From positions 1-14,965 of the forward strand of contig JBEPTZ010000109.1 in the NCBI GenBank assembly GCA_041691815.1: a DNA stretch of 14,965 bases, given 5' to 3'. Positions 1-7,153 of the stretch are shown here, piece by piece (position 1 is the stretch's first letter; every line of letters starts with the position of its first letter). This DNA comes from 70-18 sp041691815 (GTDB lineage Bacteria > Pseudomonadota > Alphaproteobacteria > Acetobacterales > Acetobacteraceae). Below the pieces are notes generated by a model. That model ran no database searches, was not told the origin of the DNA, and was given only the letters and a program-made list of their open reading frames with translations. A program made the position numbers and the translations under genes.

Positions 1-344
1 TCCTCCAGCCGCCGCTCCAGGCCGATGCTGATCGCCCAGTGCGGGATGCCGTGCAGGAAGTTGCTGGTGCCGTCCAGCGGGTCCACCACCCAGCGCCAGG
101 CCCAGTTGTCGCTGCCGTGGGCGCCGGATTCCTCCATCAGGAAGGCATAGCCCGGCCGCGCCTTGGACAAATCCTCGCGCAGCGACTGCTCGGCGCGCAG
201 ATCGGCCTGGCTGACGAAATCGCCGGGGCCTTTGACGCTGACCTGCAACTGCTCCACCTCGGCGAAGTCGCGCAACAGCCGCTTGGCGGCGCGCTGTGCG
301 GCGTTCTGCATCACCGTCATGTGCGGGGAGAGGCGCTGGGCCAT
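1..344 (-). CDS. suhB: Inositol monophosphatase family protein SuhB (N-terminal part, cut by window edge)
   Basis: The first 114 residues of an inositol-1-monophosphatase family enzyme; the C-terminal half lies beyond the left window edge. The family hydrolyses inositol monophosphates with Mg2+, and SuhB proteins also take part in rRNA transcription and antitermination in enterics. Visible motifs are GDFVSQAD (about 41-48), the metal-binding glutamates MEESG (70-74) and the diagnostic DPLDGTSNF (88-96), whose two aspartates are metal ligands, followed by HGIPHWAISIG. The ATG at 344 is 4 bp downstream of the efp stop and is preceded by an AAGGG ribosome site inside the end of efp, so the two genes probably form one transcript. 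The family call is firm. Whether the in vivo role is phosphatase or ribosome-related cannot be told from this fragment. Confidence 0.93.
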   Translation of the reverse strand, partial: MAQRLSPHMTVMQNAAQRAAKRLLRDFAEVEQLQVSVKGPGDFVSQADLRAEQSLREDLSKARPGYAFLMEESGAHGSDNWAWRWVVDPLDGTSNFLHGIPHWAISIGLERRLE

Positions 345-348
345 CGGA

Positions 349-915
349 TCAGCCCTTGAACCGCTCCACGTAGCTGCCGTCGTCGGTGCGCACCACGATC
401 TTCTCGCCGGATTCGACGAACGGCGGCACCAGGGTTTTCACGCCGTTGGACAGCGTCGCCGGCTTGTAGGAGCTGCTGGCGGTCTGGCCCTTCACCACCG
501 GATCGGCTTCCGCCACCTCCAGCACCACGGTCGGCGGCAGGCTGATGGCGACCGGGTCGCCCTCCACCAGATCGAGTTCGACGGTCATGTTGTCCTGCAG
601 GTAGGGCGCCAGATCGCCGAGGATGCCGACCGGGACCATGGCCTGCTCGAAGGTCTCGGGGTCCATCAGCACCAGGTTGTCGCCGTCGGTGTAGGAGTAG
701 GTGTACTCCTTCTGGTCGGTCTGCAGCCGCTCCACGGTATCGGCGGTGCGCCAGCGCTCGTTGGTCTTGTTGCCAGTCCTGAGGTTGCGCATCTCCACCT
801 GGATGAACGCGCCGCCCTTGCCGGGGGTGATGATCTGCTGCTTCAGGATGGTCCAGCGTTGACCGTCGTGTTCGATCACCTGGCCGGCACGAATCAGGTT
901 GGCCTGCTGCTTCAT
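349..915 (-). CDS. efp: Translation elongation factor P
   Basis: EF-P, 188 residues, the normal family length. It binds between the ribosomal P and E sites and stimulates peptide bond formation at consecutive prolines. The N-terminal KOW-like domain carries the loop PGKGGAF (31-37). Its lysine, K33 here, matches the position modified with beta-lysine in E. coli (K34). The following stretch, VEMRNLRTGNKTNERW, is typical, and two OB-fold domains make up the rest. The gene lies between epmB upstream (47-bp gap) and suhB downstream (4-bp gap) on the same strand. With epmB and epmA both present and a lysine at the loop tip, beta-lysylation is the expected modification, rather than rhamnosylation (arginine) or 5-aminopentanol. 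The ribosome site is weak (GAGAA about 8 bp before ATG), but the start is fixed by family length. Confidence 0.97.
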   Translation of the reverse strand: MKQQANLIRAGQVIEHDGQRWTILKQQIITPGKGGAFIQVEMRNLRTGNKTNERWRTADTVERLQTDQKEYTYSYTDGDNLVLMDPETFEQAMVPVGILGDLAPYLQDNMTVELDLVEGDPVAISLPPTVVLEVAEADPVVKGQTASSSYKPATLSNGVKTLVPPFVESGEKIVVRTDDGSYVERFKG

Positions 916-962
916 CGGAATTCTCGCGGAAATGTCAAAGAGGGCAGTTGTGCCGGCGGTGT

Positions 963-2018
963 CTAGACGCTCGCCAGCGGATCGGCAAGCGCGTGGCGGC
1001 CGCCCCAGGGATCGCGGATGGTCGCGGCGCCCTCCAGATAGTCCGGGCCGAGCGGCACTTTGCCGTGGCCACCGGCGATATCCAGCACGTAGGTCGGCCA
1101 GGCCAGCCCGGTGACGCGCCCGCGCAGGGCGGCCAGCAGGGCGCGGCCTTCGGCGATCGGCACGTGGAACCGGGCGGTGCCGGGGGCGGGGTCGAGCTGA
1201 TGCAGGTAATACGGTTTGACGCGGGCGGCGAGCATGGCACGCAACAGATCTTCAAGAGTTTGTGCGCTGTCGTTCACACCGCGTAGCAGCACGGACTGGC
1301 CGAGCACCGGCACGCCGAGGCGCTGCACCCGGCGCAGCGCGGCCCGCGCCTCGGTGGTGAATTCGCGGGCGTGGTTGGCATGCACCACCAGCCAGACCGG
1401 CGTCTCGCGGTCCAGCGTGGCGGCGAGCTCGGCGCCAAGCCGGGCCGGGTCGGCCAGCGGCACCCGGCTGTGCAGGCGGATGGTATGCACATGCGGCATC
1501 GCTTCCAGCGCATCCAGGATCGTGCCCAGCCGGCGCGGCGACAGCATCAGCGGGTCGCCGCCGGTCAGGATCACCTCGCCGATCGCCGGATGCACCCGCA
1601 GCCAGTCCAGTGCGGCCGCCAGTTCGGCGTCGTTCAGCAGCCCGCCATCGGGGCCGACATGGCTGCGGCGGAAGCAGAACCGGCAATATACCGGGCAGAC
1701 CAGCAGCGGCTTCAGCAGCGCGCGGTCGGGGTAGCGGTGGACGATGCCTTTGACCGGGCTCAGCGCGTCATCGCCGATCGGGTCGGCCAGTTCGTGCGGC
1801 GCGGTGCGCAGCTCGGCGGGGTCGGGGATGAACTGGCGGCCGATCGGGTCGTCCGGCGTGGCGATCAGCGCCTGGAACGCCGGCGTGATGGCCATCGCGT
1901 AGCGCGCGCCGACCGCGTCCAGTGTTTCGCGCGCGGTTTCCGGCGCCAGCCCGGCGGCGATCAGGTGGTGGGCGGTGCGCAGCGTGCGGGGATGGTCAGG
2001 CGTGGGGCTGTCGGGCAT
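963..2018 (-). CDS. epmB: EF-P beta-lysylation protein EpmB (lysine 2,3-aminomutase-like radical SAM enzyme)
   Basis: A 351-residue member of the lysine 2,3-aminomutase/YjeK family. EpmB converts (S)-alpha-lysine to (R)-beta-lysine, which EpmA then ligates to EF-P. The radical SAM cluster motif CxxxCxxC is seen as CPVYCRFC (C108, C112, C115), followed by the family motif EVILTGGDPLML (148-159). Near the C-terminus AGGHGKVP carries the likely PLP-binding lysine (K320). The protein ends soon after this motif, matching the short EpmB type rather than the longer clostridial catabolic aminomutases. It sits directly upstream of efp on the same strand and diverges from the phzF-epmA pair across a 60-bp gap. 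That context makes EF-P modification much more likely than lysine catabolism. The ATG at 2018 has only a weak purine-rich upstream stretch. Confidence 0.95.
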   Translation of the reverse strand: MPDSPTPDHPRTLRTAHHLIAAGLAPETARETLDAVGARYAMAITPAFQALIATPDDPIGRQFIPDPAELRTAPHELADPIGDDALSPVKGIVHRYPDRALLKPLLVCPVYCRFCFRRSHVGPDGGLLNDAELAAALDWLRVHPAIGEVILTGGDPLMLSPRRLGTILDALEAMPHVHTIRLHSRVPLADPARLGAELAATLDRETPVWLVVHANHAREFTTEARAALRRVQRLGVPVLGQSVLLRGVNDSAQTLEDLLRAMLAARVKPYYLHQLDPAPGTARFHVPIAEGRALLAALRGRVTGLAWPTYVLDIAGGHGKVPLGPDYLEGAATIRDPWGGRHALADPLASV

Positions 2019-2078
2019 GGTCCGCGCCGTCTAACCGCCGCATCATGCGCCGGCAACCGCCGCCGCGAAGGGGGAGCC
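2019..2078. promoter_or_regulatory. Divergent intergenic region between epmB and phzF-like gene
   Basis: These 60 bp separate the divergent starts of epmB (minus) and the PhzF gene (plus), so promoters for both probably lie here or inside the opposing 5' ends. A strong ribosome site, AAGGGGGAG at about 2068-2076, directly precedes the plus-strand ATG. No convincing -35/-10 pair is seen by eye, and the placement of promoters is inference from gene orientation. Confidence 0.35.
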
Positions 2079-2942
2079 ATGCCCGAATACCGCTATATCC
2101 TCGCCGACGTGTTCACCAGCCGCGCCTATGGCGGCAACCCGCTGGCGGTGCTGCCGGATGCCGCCGGGCTGGATGCCGCCCAGATGCAGGCGATCACCCG
2201 CGAGTTCAACCTGTCGGAGACCACCTTCGTCGTGCCCGGCAGTGCGCCCAACCGGTTCGCGGTGCGCATCTTCACCCCTGGTGGCGAGTTGCCGTTCGCC
2301 GGCCACCCCACCGTAGGGACCGCGCTGGTGCTGCGTCATCTCGGCCGCGCGACCGAGGCGGAGACGGTGCTGGAGCTTGGCGTCGGCCCGGTGCGGGTCG
2401 CATTCGGCGAGGGCAGCAGCGCCACGTTTTTCCGCGACGGCCCGGCGGAGGTGGAGATGCTGCCGGATCTGCGTGGTGCGATGGGCGAGGCGCTCGGCCA
2501 GATGCTGGCCGGCGATCCGTGGCAGGCCAGCTACGGCACGCCGTTCGTGATGGTGCCACTGGCCGATCTCGCCGCGGTCTCCGCCGCCAGACTGCGGAGC
2601 GATCTGTGGGAGGCGCTGGCGCCGCGGCTGTGGCGCGCCAATGCCTATATCTTCGCGCCGACCGGCCCGCACAGCCTGCGCGCGCGGATGTTTTCCACCA
2701 GCCTCGGCGTGCGCGAGGACCCGGCCACCGGCTCGGCTGCCGCCGCCCTGGTCGGCAGCCTGCCACGGCCGGACGGCGAGCACCGCATCGCCATCGCCCA
2801 GGGCGTCGAGATGGGCCGCCCCAGCCTGATCCGCGCCAGCGTGACCCGCGCGGCCGGCGTGGTGACCGGCATCAGCATCGGCGGCGGCGCCGTGGTGGTC
2901 GGTGAGGGGCGGCTGCTGCGGCTGCCGGACGTGGCGGGGTGA
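2079..2942 (+). CDS. PhzF family isomerase/epimerase
   Basis: A 287-residue PhzF/YddE family protein with the duplicated diaminopimelate-epimerase-like fold. PhzF itself isomerises dihydro-hydroxyanthranilate in phenazine synthesis, but most family members have unknown substrates. Hallmarks are AYGGNPLAV (16-24), NLSETTFV with the expected catalytic glutamate (E47), the glycine-rich FTPGGELPFAGHPTVGTA in the N-terminal half and EDPATGSAAAAL in the C-terminal half (D214-G218). The start at 2079 is chosen for its strong AAGGGGGAG site and because homologs begin just before the conserved D-V-F-T-S segment; the frame stays open far upstream but only as antisense to epmB. The TGA overlaps the epmA GTG start (GTGA), implying translational coupling. 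No phenazine genes are nearby, so the substrate is unknown. A link to EF-P modification is suggested only by this coupling. Confidence 0.9.
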   Translation: MPEYRYILADVFTSRAYGGNPLAVLPDAAGLDAAQMQAITREFNLSETTFVVPGSAPNRFAVRIFTPGGELPFAGHPTVGTALVLRHLGRATEAETVLELGVGPVRVAFGEGSSATFFRDGPAEVEMLPDLRGAMGEALGQMLAGDPWQASYGTPFVMVPLADLAAVSAARLRSDLWEALAPRLWRANAYIFAPTGPHSLRARMFSTSLGVREDPATGSAAAALVGSLPRPDGEHRIAIAQGVEMGRPSLIRASVTRAAGVVTGISIGGGAVVVGEGRLLRLPDVAG

Positions 2943-3943
2943 GTTGGCGGAATCTGCCGGATCGGCTGCCGTTCCTGCATCGCCGGGCGCTGCTGACCGC
3001 CGGCACCCGCGCCTTCTTCGCCGCCCGTGGCTATATGGAGGTGGAGACCCCGTACGCTGTGGTCACGCCCGGCGAGGAGGTGCATCTGGCCAGCTTTCGC
3101 ACCCATCGTCGGCGGCCGGACGGCAGTGGCGAGGATTTGTGGCTGCACACCAGCCCGGAATTCGCCATGAAGAAGCTGCTGGCCGGCGGTGCCGGGCGGA
3201 TTTTCCAGCTCGCCCGGGTCTGGCGCAACGGCGAGGGCAGCGACCTGCACGCGCCCGAGTTCACCATGCTGGAATGGTATCGCCCGGGCGGCACATTGTC
3301 CGATCTGATGGACGAGACCGAGGCGCTGCTGCGCGCCGTGCTGCCGCCGGTACTGACCTGCCGCGGCGCCACCGTCGCCCTGTCGCGGTTCGAGCGCCTG
3401 ACCATGGCCGAGGCGTTCGCCCGTTACGTCGGCGCCGACCTGCTGGCCACGGCTAACGACGCCCCGGCGCTGGCGGCAGGGGCCGGCACCAGGCTGCGCG
3501 ACGGCGAGGACTGGGAGGACCTGTTCTTCCGCCTGCTGCTGGAGCGGGTGGAGCCGGCGATCGGACGCGGCCATCCCACCTTCCTGACCCATTGGCCGGC
3601 GGCCCAGGCGGCGCTGGCCCGGCGCGACCCCGCCGACCCGCGCGTCGCCGAGCGGTTCGAGCTGTTCGCCTGCGGCCTGGAACTGGCCAACGCCTTCGTC
3701 GAACTGACCGACGCCGCCGAGCAGCGCCGCCGCTTCGAGGCCGATCGCGCCCGCCGCCATGCGCTGTATGGCGGGCCGGACTGGCCGATTGACGAGGACT
3801 TGCTGGCCGCTCTGGCCGCCGGCCTGCCGGCCTGTGCCGGCATCGCGCTCGGCTTCGACCGGCTGGCGATGCTGGCCTCCGGCGCTGATCGCATCGATCA
3901 GGTGTTATGGCTCCCTGCGCCGGAGCGGAACGCGCCTATATAG
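2939..3943 (+). CDS. epmA: EF-P--lysine lysyltransferase EpmA (PoxA/GenX)
   Basis: A 334-residue class II lysyl-tRNA synthetase paralog without the N-terminal anticodon-binding domain, close to the E. coli EpmA length (325). EpmA activates (R)-beta-lysine with ATP and transfers it to the EF-P loop lysine. Class II motif 1 lies around 31-44 (GYMEVETPYAVVTPG). Motif 2 is seen as FQLARVWRNGE followed by HAPEFTMLEWYRPG (89-117). Motif 3, GIALGFDRLAML (301-312), has the ATP-binding arginine R308. The start is GTG at 2939, overlapping the PhzF stop by 4 bp; no in-frame ATG fits, and the protein must begin before the conserved segment RRALLTAGTRAFF. The C-terminus (APERNAPI) is slightly longer than in E. 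coli. With efp and epmB 2 kb away, the assignment as EF-P ligase rather than tRNA synthetase is secure. Confidence 0.95.
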   Translation: MSWRNLPDRLPFLHRRALLTAGTRAFFAARGYMEVETPYAVVTPGEEVHLASFRTHRRRPDGSGEDLWLHTSPEFAMKKLLAGGAGRIFQLARVWRNGEGSDLHAPEFTMLEWYRPGGTLSDLMDETEALLRAVLPPVLTCRGATVALSRFERLTMAEAFARYVGADLLATANDAPALAAGAGTRLRDGEDWEDLFFRLLLERVEPAIGRGHPTFLTHWPAAQAALARRDPADPRVAERFELFACGLELANAFVELTDAAEQRRRFEADRARRHALYGGPDWPIDEDLLAALAAGLPACAGIALGFDRLAMLASGADRIDQVLWLPAPERNAPI

Positions 3944-3967
3944 GAGGCGAAAGGAGAGGACATCGCC

Positions 3968-4348
3968 ATGCGTATGACCGCCGCCATGCTGGTCGCCGCC
4001 CCGCTGCTGCTCGCCGCCTGCGCCAGCCCGGCGCAACAGGCCGCCGAGCGCCAGGCCCGCCTCGCCGGCTATGTCGGCATGAGCGAAACGGCGCTGGTGC
4101 ATTCGCTCGGCGCGCCGACCGACCGCAAGGTCAGCGGCGAACATACCAGGCTCGCCTATTTCAAGGATTACAGCGAGTGGGTGTCCGGCTCGCCGTTCGA
4201 CCAGGATCCACCGGAACTGGTGGGACTCGACTATCACAGCATTCCGCCAAGACTCCTGATCTGGTCGTGCGAGACGACGTTCGACGTCGTCGGCGGCAAG
4301 GTTGCGGCGGCGCGGCAGAGCGGCAATTACTGCGGCGGCGCGGCCTGA
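3968..4348 (+). CDS. Small lipoprotein of unknown function (first of a tandem paralog pair)
   Basis: A 126-residue predicted lipoprotein that I do not recognise by name. The signal peptide is short and hydrophobic and ends in the lipobox LAAC (C18), so lipid attachment and signal peptidase II cleavage are expected. The mature part has RQARLAGYVGMSETALVHSLG, cited in two pieces as RQARLAGYVG and MSETALVHSLG, then GAPTDR. This GxsxxxLxxxLGxP pattern resembles the start of SmpA/BamE-like small outer-membrane lipoproteins, but that is only a resemblance. The C-terminal WSCETTFDVVGGK and GNYC supply two cysteines that could pair in the periplasm. A purine-rich AAGGAGAGGA precedes the ATG. It lies 24 bp after epmA, with a TATATA sequence at 3937-3942. 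The next gene begins 4 bp downstream and encodes a related protein, so tandem duplication is likely. Confidence 0.85.
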   Translation: MRMTAAMLVAAPLLLAACASPAQQAAERQARLAGYVGMSETALVHSLGAPTDRKVSGEHTRLAYFKDYSEWVSGSPFDQDPPELVGLDYHSIPPRLLIWSCETTFDVVGGKVAAARQSGNYCGGAA

Positions 4349-4352
4349 ACCG

Positions 4353-4700
4353 ATGCGCGTGCTGATCCTGCTGGCGGTGCTGGTTCTGGCCGCCTCCGCC
4401 GACCCGGCGGCGATCGCCCGCCATCAGGCGCGACTCAACGCCTTTATTGGTGAAAGCGAAACCGATCTGGTGCGCCAACTCGGCGTGCCCAGCCGCAGCT
4501 TTGACAGCGACGGTCACCGCTTTCTCGCCTACAGCACCAGCCAGGTGGATATCTGGCCCGGCCCGCCGTTGATCGGGTTCGGGCGCTATGGCTACGGCGG
4601 CGGTTTCCCGCCCCAGGTGGTGCAGTGGCGCTGCGACACCACGTTCGAACTGGTGGACGGGCATGTCGTCACCTGGAAGCAGCGCGGAAATAACTGCTGA
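4353..4700 (+). CDS. Small exported protein, paralog of the preceding lipoprotein
   Basis: A 115-residue protein starting at ATG 4353; the frame stays open upstream, but that segment overlaps the previous gene. MRVLILLAVLVLAASADP looks like a signal peptide with a signal peptidase I site (around A14-S-A); unlike its neighbour it has no lipobox cysteine. The mature part parallels the previous protein: HQARLNAFIGESETDLVRQLG against RQARLAGYVGMSETALVHSLG (each about 20 residues), a shared aromatic middle, and the C-terminal WRCDTTFELVDG and GNNC against WSCETTFDVVGG and GNYC. Both C-terminal cysteines are conserved. The middle is richer in glycine and tyrosine (FGRYGYGGGF). Four bases separate the genes, so they are probably co-expressed. 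The function is unknown. One copy is predicted membrane-anchored and the other soluble in the periplasm. Confidence 0.82.
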   Translation: MRVLILLAVLVLAASADPAAIARHQARLNAFIGESETDLVRQLGVPSRSFDSDGHRFLAYSTSQVDIWPGPPLIGFGRYGYGGGFPPQVVQWRCDTTFELVDGHVVTWKQRGNNC

Positions 4701-4794
4701 ACCGGAGGATTTCGCCGATCCAATCGCCGTGCCGCTGCGTAACACGGGAGCAAGAGGCTGCATGACGCGGCCCGGCGGATGAAGGAAACCTCCG

Positions 4795-5394
4795 ATGAAG
4801 ACCACTGCGATCGTTCCGATGGCGCTGTCGGCGCTGCTGCTCGCCGCCTGCAGCCAGGGCATGGCGGCGACACCGATGGCCGCCGCCCCGATGGCGGCCC
4901 CGATGGCCGGTCCGGTGACCGTCGGTGGTCAGCCGATGCTGCCCAGCAAGAACATCGTCGCCAACGCGGTGAACTCGTCCGACCACACCACGCTGGTGGC
5001 CGCGGTGAAGGCCGCCGGCCTGGTCGGCACGCTGGAAGGCCCCGGCCCGTTCACTGTGTTCGCGCCGACCAACGCGGCGTTCGCGGGGCTGCCCAAGGGC
5101 ACCGTGCCGACGCTGCTGCAGCCGAAGAACAAGCCGACCCTGGTGAAGGTGCTGACCTATCATGTGGTTCCCGGCACGCTCACCTTCGATGCGCTGCACC
5201 AGATGATCATGGACCATAACGGCGAGGCCACGCTGACCACCGTCGAGGGCGGCAAGCTGATGGTGAAGATGAACGGCCCGCACAACATCGACGTGATCGA
5301 CGCCAAGGGCGACGTGGCGCAGATCACGACCTACGACGTGCTGCAGTCCAACGGCGTGATCCAGGTGATCGACAAGGTGATGCTGCCCGGCTGA
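4795..5394 (+). CDS. Fasciclin (FAS1) domain lipoprotein
   Basis: A 199-residue secreted protein with a single FAS1 domain. The signal peptide ends in a lipobox, LAAC (C19), followed by a low-complexity linker of repeated Met-Ala-Ala-Pro units (about 23-40). The FAS1 domain (about 52-198) shows the family hallmarks: IVANAVNSSDHTTLVAAVKA, GPFTVFAPTNAAFAGLP, the YHVVPG motif, and the C-terminal SNGVIQVIDKVMLP. Bacterial FAS1 proteins are extracytoplasmic and often linked to adhesion or surface contacts, but roles vary and none can be assigned here. The start is supported by AAGGAAA 7 bp before the ATG. It is separated from the paralog pair by 94 bp, in which I see no obvious regulatory motif, and is followed by a likely terminator hairpin. 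Confidence 0.9.
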   Translation: MKTTAIVPMALSALLLAACSQGMAATPMAAAPMAAPMAGPVTVGGQPMLPSKNIVANAVNSSDHTTLVAAVKAAGLVGTLEGPGPFTVFAPTNAAFAGLPKGTVPTLLQPKNKPTLVKVLTYHVVPGTLTFDALHQMIMDHNGEATLTTVEGGKLMVKMNGPHNIDVIDAKGDVAQITTYDVLQSNGVIQVIDKVMLPG

Positions 5395-5396
5395 TC

Positions 5397-5425
5397 GCCG
5401 GCCGTCCGACAGCCGGCCGCCTTTT
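5397..5425 (+). terminator. Candidate rho-independent terminator after the FAS1 gene
   Basis: Three bases past the FAS1 stop, the palindromic GCCGGCC occurs at 5397-5403 and again at 5412-5418. A 6-bp all-GC stem forms (5399-5404 with 5414-5419) with a 9-nt loop, and TTTT follows at 5422-5425. The stem and T-run are both short, so strength is uncertain. The T-run side fits the plus-strand gene only. Confidence 0.5.
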
Positions 5426-5474
5426 CCCCTGGAGGTTTGGCCGGCGCGTTCCCTCGACGGCTATGGCGGCAAGC

Positions 5475-5510
5475 CAGCGCCCTCTTCCGCGAACGCGGGG
5501 GAGGGCGCTG
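5475..5510. repeat. Long GC-rich hairpin between convergent genes
   Basis: CAGCGCCCTC (5475-5484) pairs perfectly with GAGGGCGCTG (5501-5510). Inside it, TT faces GG (wobble pairs in RNA), then CCGC pairs with GCGG around GAAC, so nearly all 36 nt are paired. It sits between the convergent FAS1 gene and thiE, 24 bp beyond the thiE stop. No T-run follows on either strand. It could be a backup terminator, an mRNA 3'-end stabiliser or one copy of a dispersed palindromic repeat. Confidence 0.6.
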
Positions 5511-5533
5511 TGCGTTGCGGGATACCGCCGCTG

Positions 5534-6196
5534 CTACGTGCCGCGTGCGGCGTTGATCGCTGCGTTCATCGCCCGCACCCCAGCAGCCGCGCCCTCGGGG
5601 TGGTTCCACACCGCGCCGATCACCGCGAGGAAATTGGCGCCGGCCTGCACCAGCGGTGCGCAGTTGGCCGCGGTGATGCCGCCGATCGCCACCGACGGCA
5701 CTTCCATCAACTCCGACCACCAGCGCAGCAAGTCCGGTTCGGCGTGGTGCACCACCTCCTTGCTGGCGGTGGGGAAGAAGGCGCCGAACGCCACGTAATC
5801 CGCGCCGTCCTCGCCGGCGGTCATCGCCAGGTCGCGGCTGTCATGGCAGGTGACGCCGAGGATCAACTCGCCCAGCAGCTTGCGCGCCGCTTGGGCCGGC
5901 ATATCGGACTGGCCGACATGGGCGCCATCGCAGCCGGTCGCTACCGCCAGCGCCGGGTTGTCGTTCAGCAGGAACGCCACCTGCCGCGCCTGGGCAACCG
6001 GGCGCAGCGCGTCGATGGCGCGTTTCAACACATCGTCCCCGACGTCCTTCAGGCGCAACTGCACCGAGGCGACGTCGCCGGCATCGAGTGCCGATGCCAG
6101 CGTGTCGCGGAATGCCAGCGGGTCGAACGCGGTGGGCGTGACCAGATACAGCCGGCACCGCTCGTCCGGTGCCGGCTCGGCCGCGGGTTTGGCCAC
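5534..6196 (-). CDS. thiE: Thiamine phosphate synthase
   Basis: A 220-residue TIM-barrel enzyme that joins HMP pyrophosphate and the thiazole phosphate to make thiamine phosphate, in the cytoplasm. Motifs in order are YLVTP (17-21), the pyrophosphate/Mg-binding QLRLKD (46-51), NDN (78-80), HVGQSD (93-98), the phosphate-binding loop seen as AFFPTASK (139-146), and AIGGIT (170-175). The start is GTG at 6196; no in-frame ATG occurs before the conserved N-terminal strand, and the GTG lies 3 bp after the aldolase stop, so the two genes are probably co-transcribed and coupled. The N-terminus is about 12 residues longer than a minimal ThiE. No other thi genes or TPP riboswitch are visible in the window. 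Confidence 0.92.
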   Translation of the reverse strand: MAKPAAEPAPDERCRLYLVTPTAFDPLAFRDTLASALDAGDVASVQLRLKDVGDDVLKRAIDALRPVAQARQVAFLLNDNPALAVATGCDGAHVGQSDMPAQAARKLLGELILGVTCHDSRDLAMTAGEDGADYVAFGAFFPTASKEVVHHAEPDLLRWWSELMEVPSVAIGGITAANCAPLVQAGANFLAVIGAVWNHPEGAAAGVRAMNAAINAARGT

Positions 6197-6199
6197 CGC

Positions 6200-7120
6200 T
6201 TACGCCTTGCCCTGGTAGATCTCGACGATCTTGGCCAGCATCGCCAGCGCCTCGGCCTTCGGGCGCTGGAAGGTGTTGCGGCCGATGATGCTGCCGTTGG
6301 CGCCACCGTCGCGCAGCCCGCGCACCTCGGTGTAGAGCCCCTCGATGTCCTTCGCCTCGCCGCCGGAGAACACCACGATGCGGCGCCCGTTGAACGCCGC
6401 CTGCATCACATGCTCCACCCGCTTGGACAGCGTCGAGATGTCGATGTGCTGGCTCTCATAGGTCTTCTTGGCGGCCTCCAGGCTGACCACGCCGGCCGGC
6501 GGCTTGACCTTGATGATATGCGCACCGAGCAAGGCAGCCATGTGCGCGGCATAGGCGCAGATATCCACCGCAGTCTCTGCTGCCTTGTCGAGGTTCGGCC
6601 CGCGCGGATAGCTCCACAACACCACCGCGAGACCGGCGGATTTCGCCTCGTCGGCCAGGGCGCGGAACTCCTCCATCTGGTCGAACGCGTATTCGCTGCC
6701 CGGATAGATGGTGAAGCCGATCGCCGCACAGCCGAGCCGCAGCGCGTCGTTGACGCTGCCGGTCACCGCCTGGTCCTTGCTGGTGGCCAGTGAGTTGCTG
6801 CTGTTCAGCTTCAGGATGGTCGGCAGCGCGCCGGCGAAGCTATCGGCGCCGGCCTCGATCATGCCCAGCGGTGCCGCATAGGCCGACAGCCCGGCCTCGA
6901 TCGCCAGCTGGTAGTGGTAATGCGGGTCATAGGCCGCAGGGTTGGGCGCGAAACTGCGCGCCGGACCATGCTCGAAGCCCTGGTCGACCGGCAGAATCAA
7001 CAGCTTGCCGGTGCCGCCGAGCTTGCCCTCCATCAGGATGCGGGCGAGGTTGGCCTTGCTGCCGGGATTGTCGCCCTCGTACCAGTCGAGAATTTTCTTG
7101 ACGCGCTGGGTGATCCGCAT
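6200..7120 (-). CDS. fbaB: Class I fructose-bisphosphate aldolase (DhnA/DeoC-type)
   Basis: A 306-residue class I (Schiff-base) fructose-1,6-bisphosphate aldolase of the DhnA/FbaB superfamily, acting in glycolysis and gluconeogenesis to interconvert fructose bisphosphate with glyceraldehyde-3-phosphate and dihydroxyacetone phosphate. Visible features are ILPVDQGFEHGP (42-53) with the active-site aspartate, LKLNSSNSLA (103-112), GFTIYPGS (135-142), WSYPRG (169-174), the likely Schiff-base lysine region HIIKVKPP (K204 or K206) and the phosphate-binding loops FSGGEAKD and GSIIGRNTFQR near the end. It is metal-independent by family. An AAAGAGG site lies 9-15 bp before the ATG. It is followed 3 bp later by thiE and preceded by a conserved hypothetical on the same strand. 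The symbol is by analogy; E. coli FbaB is longer. Confidence 0.92.
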   Translation of the reverse strand: MRITQRVKKILDWYEGDNPGSKANLARILMEGKLGGTGKLLILPVDQGFEHGPARSFAPNPAAYDPHYHYQLAIEAGLSAYAAPLGMIEAGADSFAGALPTILKLNSSNSLATSKDQAVTGSVNDALRLGCAAIGFTIYPGSEYAFDQMEEFRALADEAKSAGLAVVLWSYPRGPNLDKAAETAVDICAYAAHMAALLGAHIIKVKPPAGVVSLEAAKKTYESQHIDISTLSKRVEHVMQAAFNGRRIVVFSGGEAKDIEGLYTEVRGLRDGGANGSIIGRNTFQRPKAEALAMLAKIVEIYQGKA

Positions 7121-7153
7121 TGGATAAGCCTCTTTCTCAATCTTTGCCGTGTC

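Noticed and set aside
163..966. Long plus-strand open frame antisense to efp and suhB
   Set aside because: It is a shadow of high third-position GC; its translation is low-complexity, while the opposite strand encodes recognisable SuhB and EF-P.
1371..2078. N-terminal extension of the PhzF protein into the epmB region
   Set aside because: The extension is antisense to EpmB and shows no PhzF similarity; a strong ribosome site precedes ATG 2079.
5510..6793. Plus-strand open frame of over 420 codons across thiE and fbaB
   Set aside because: It is antisense to two genes with full motifs; the translation is His/Gln/Arg-rich with no family signature.
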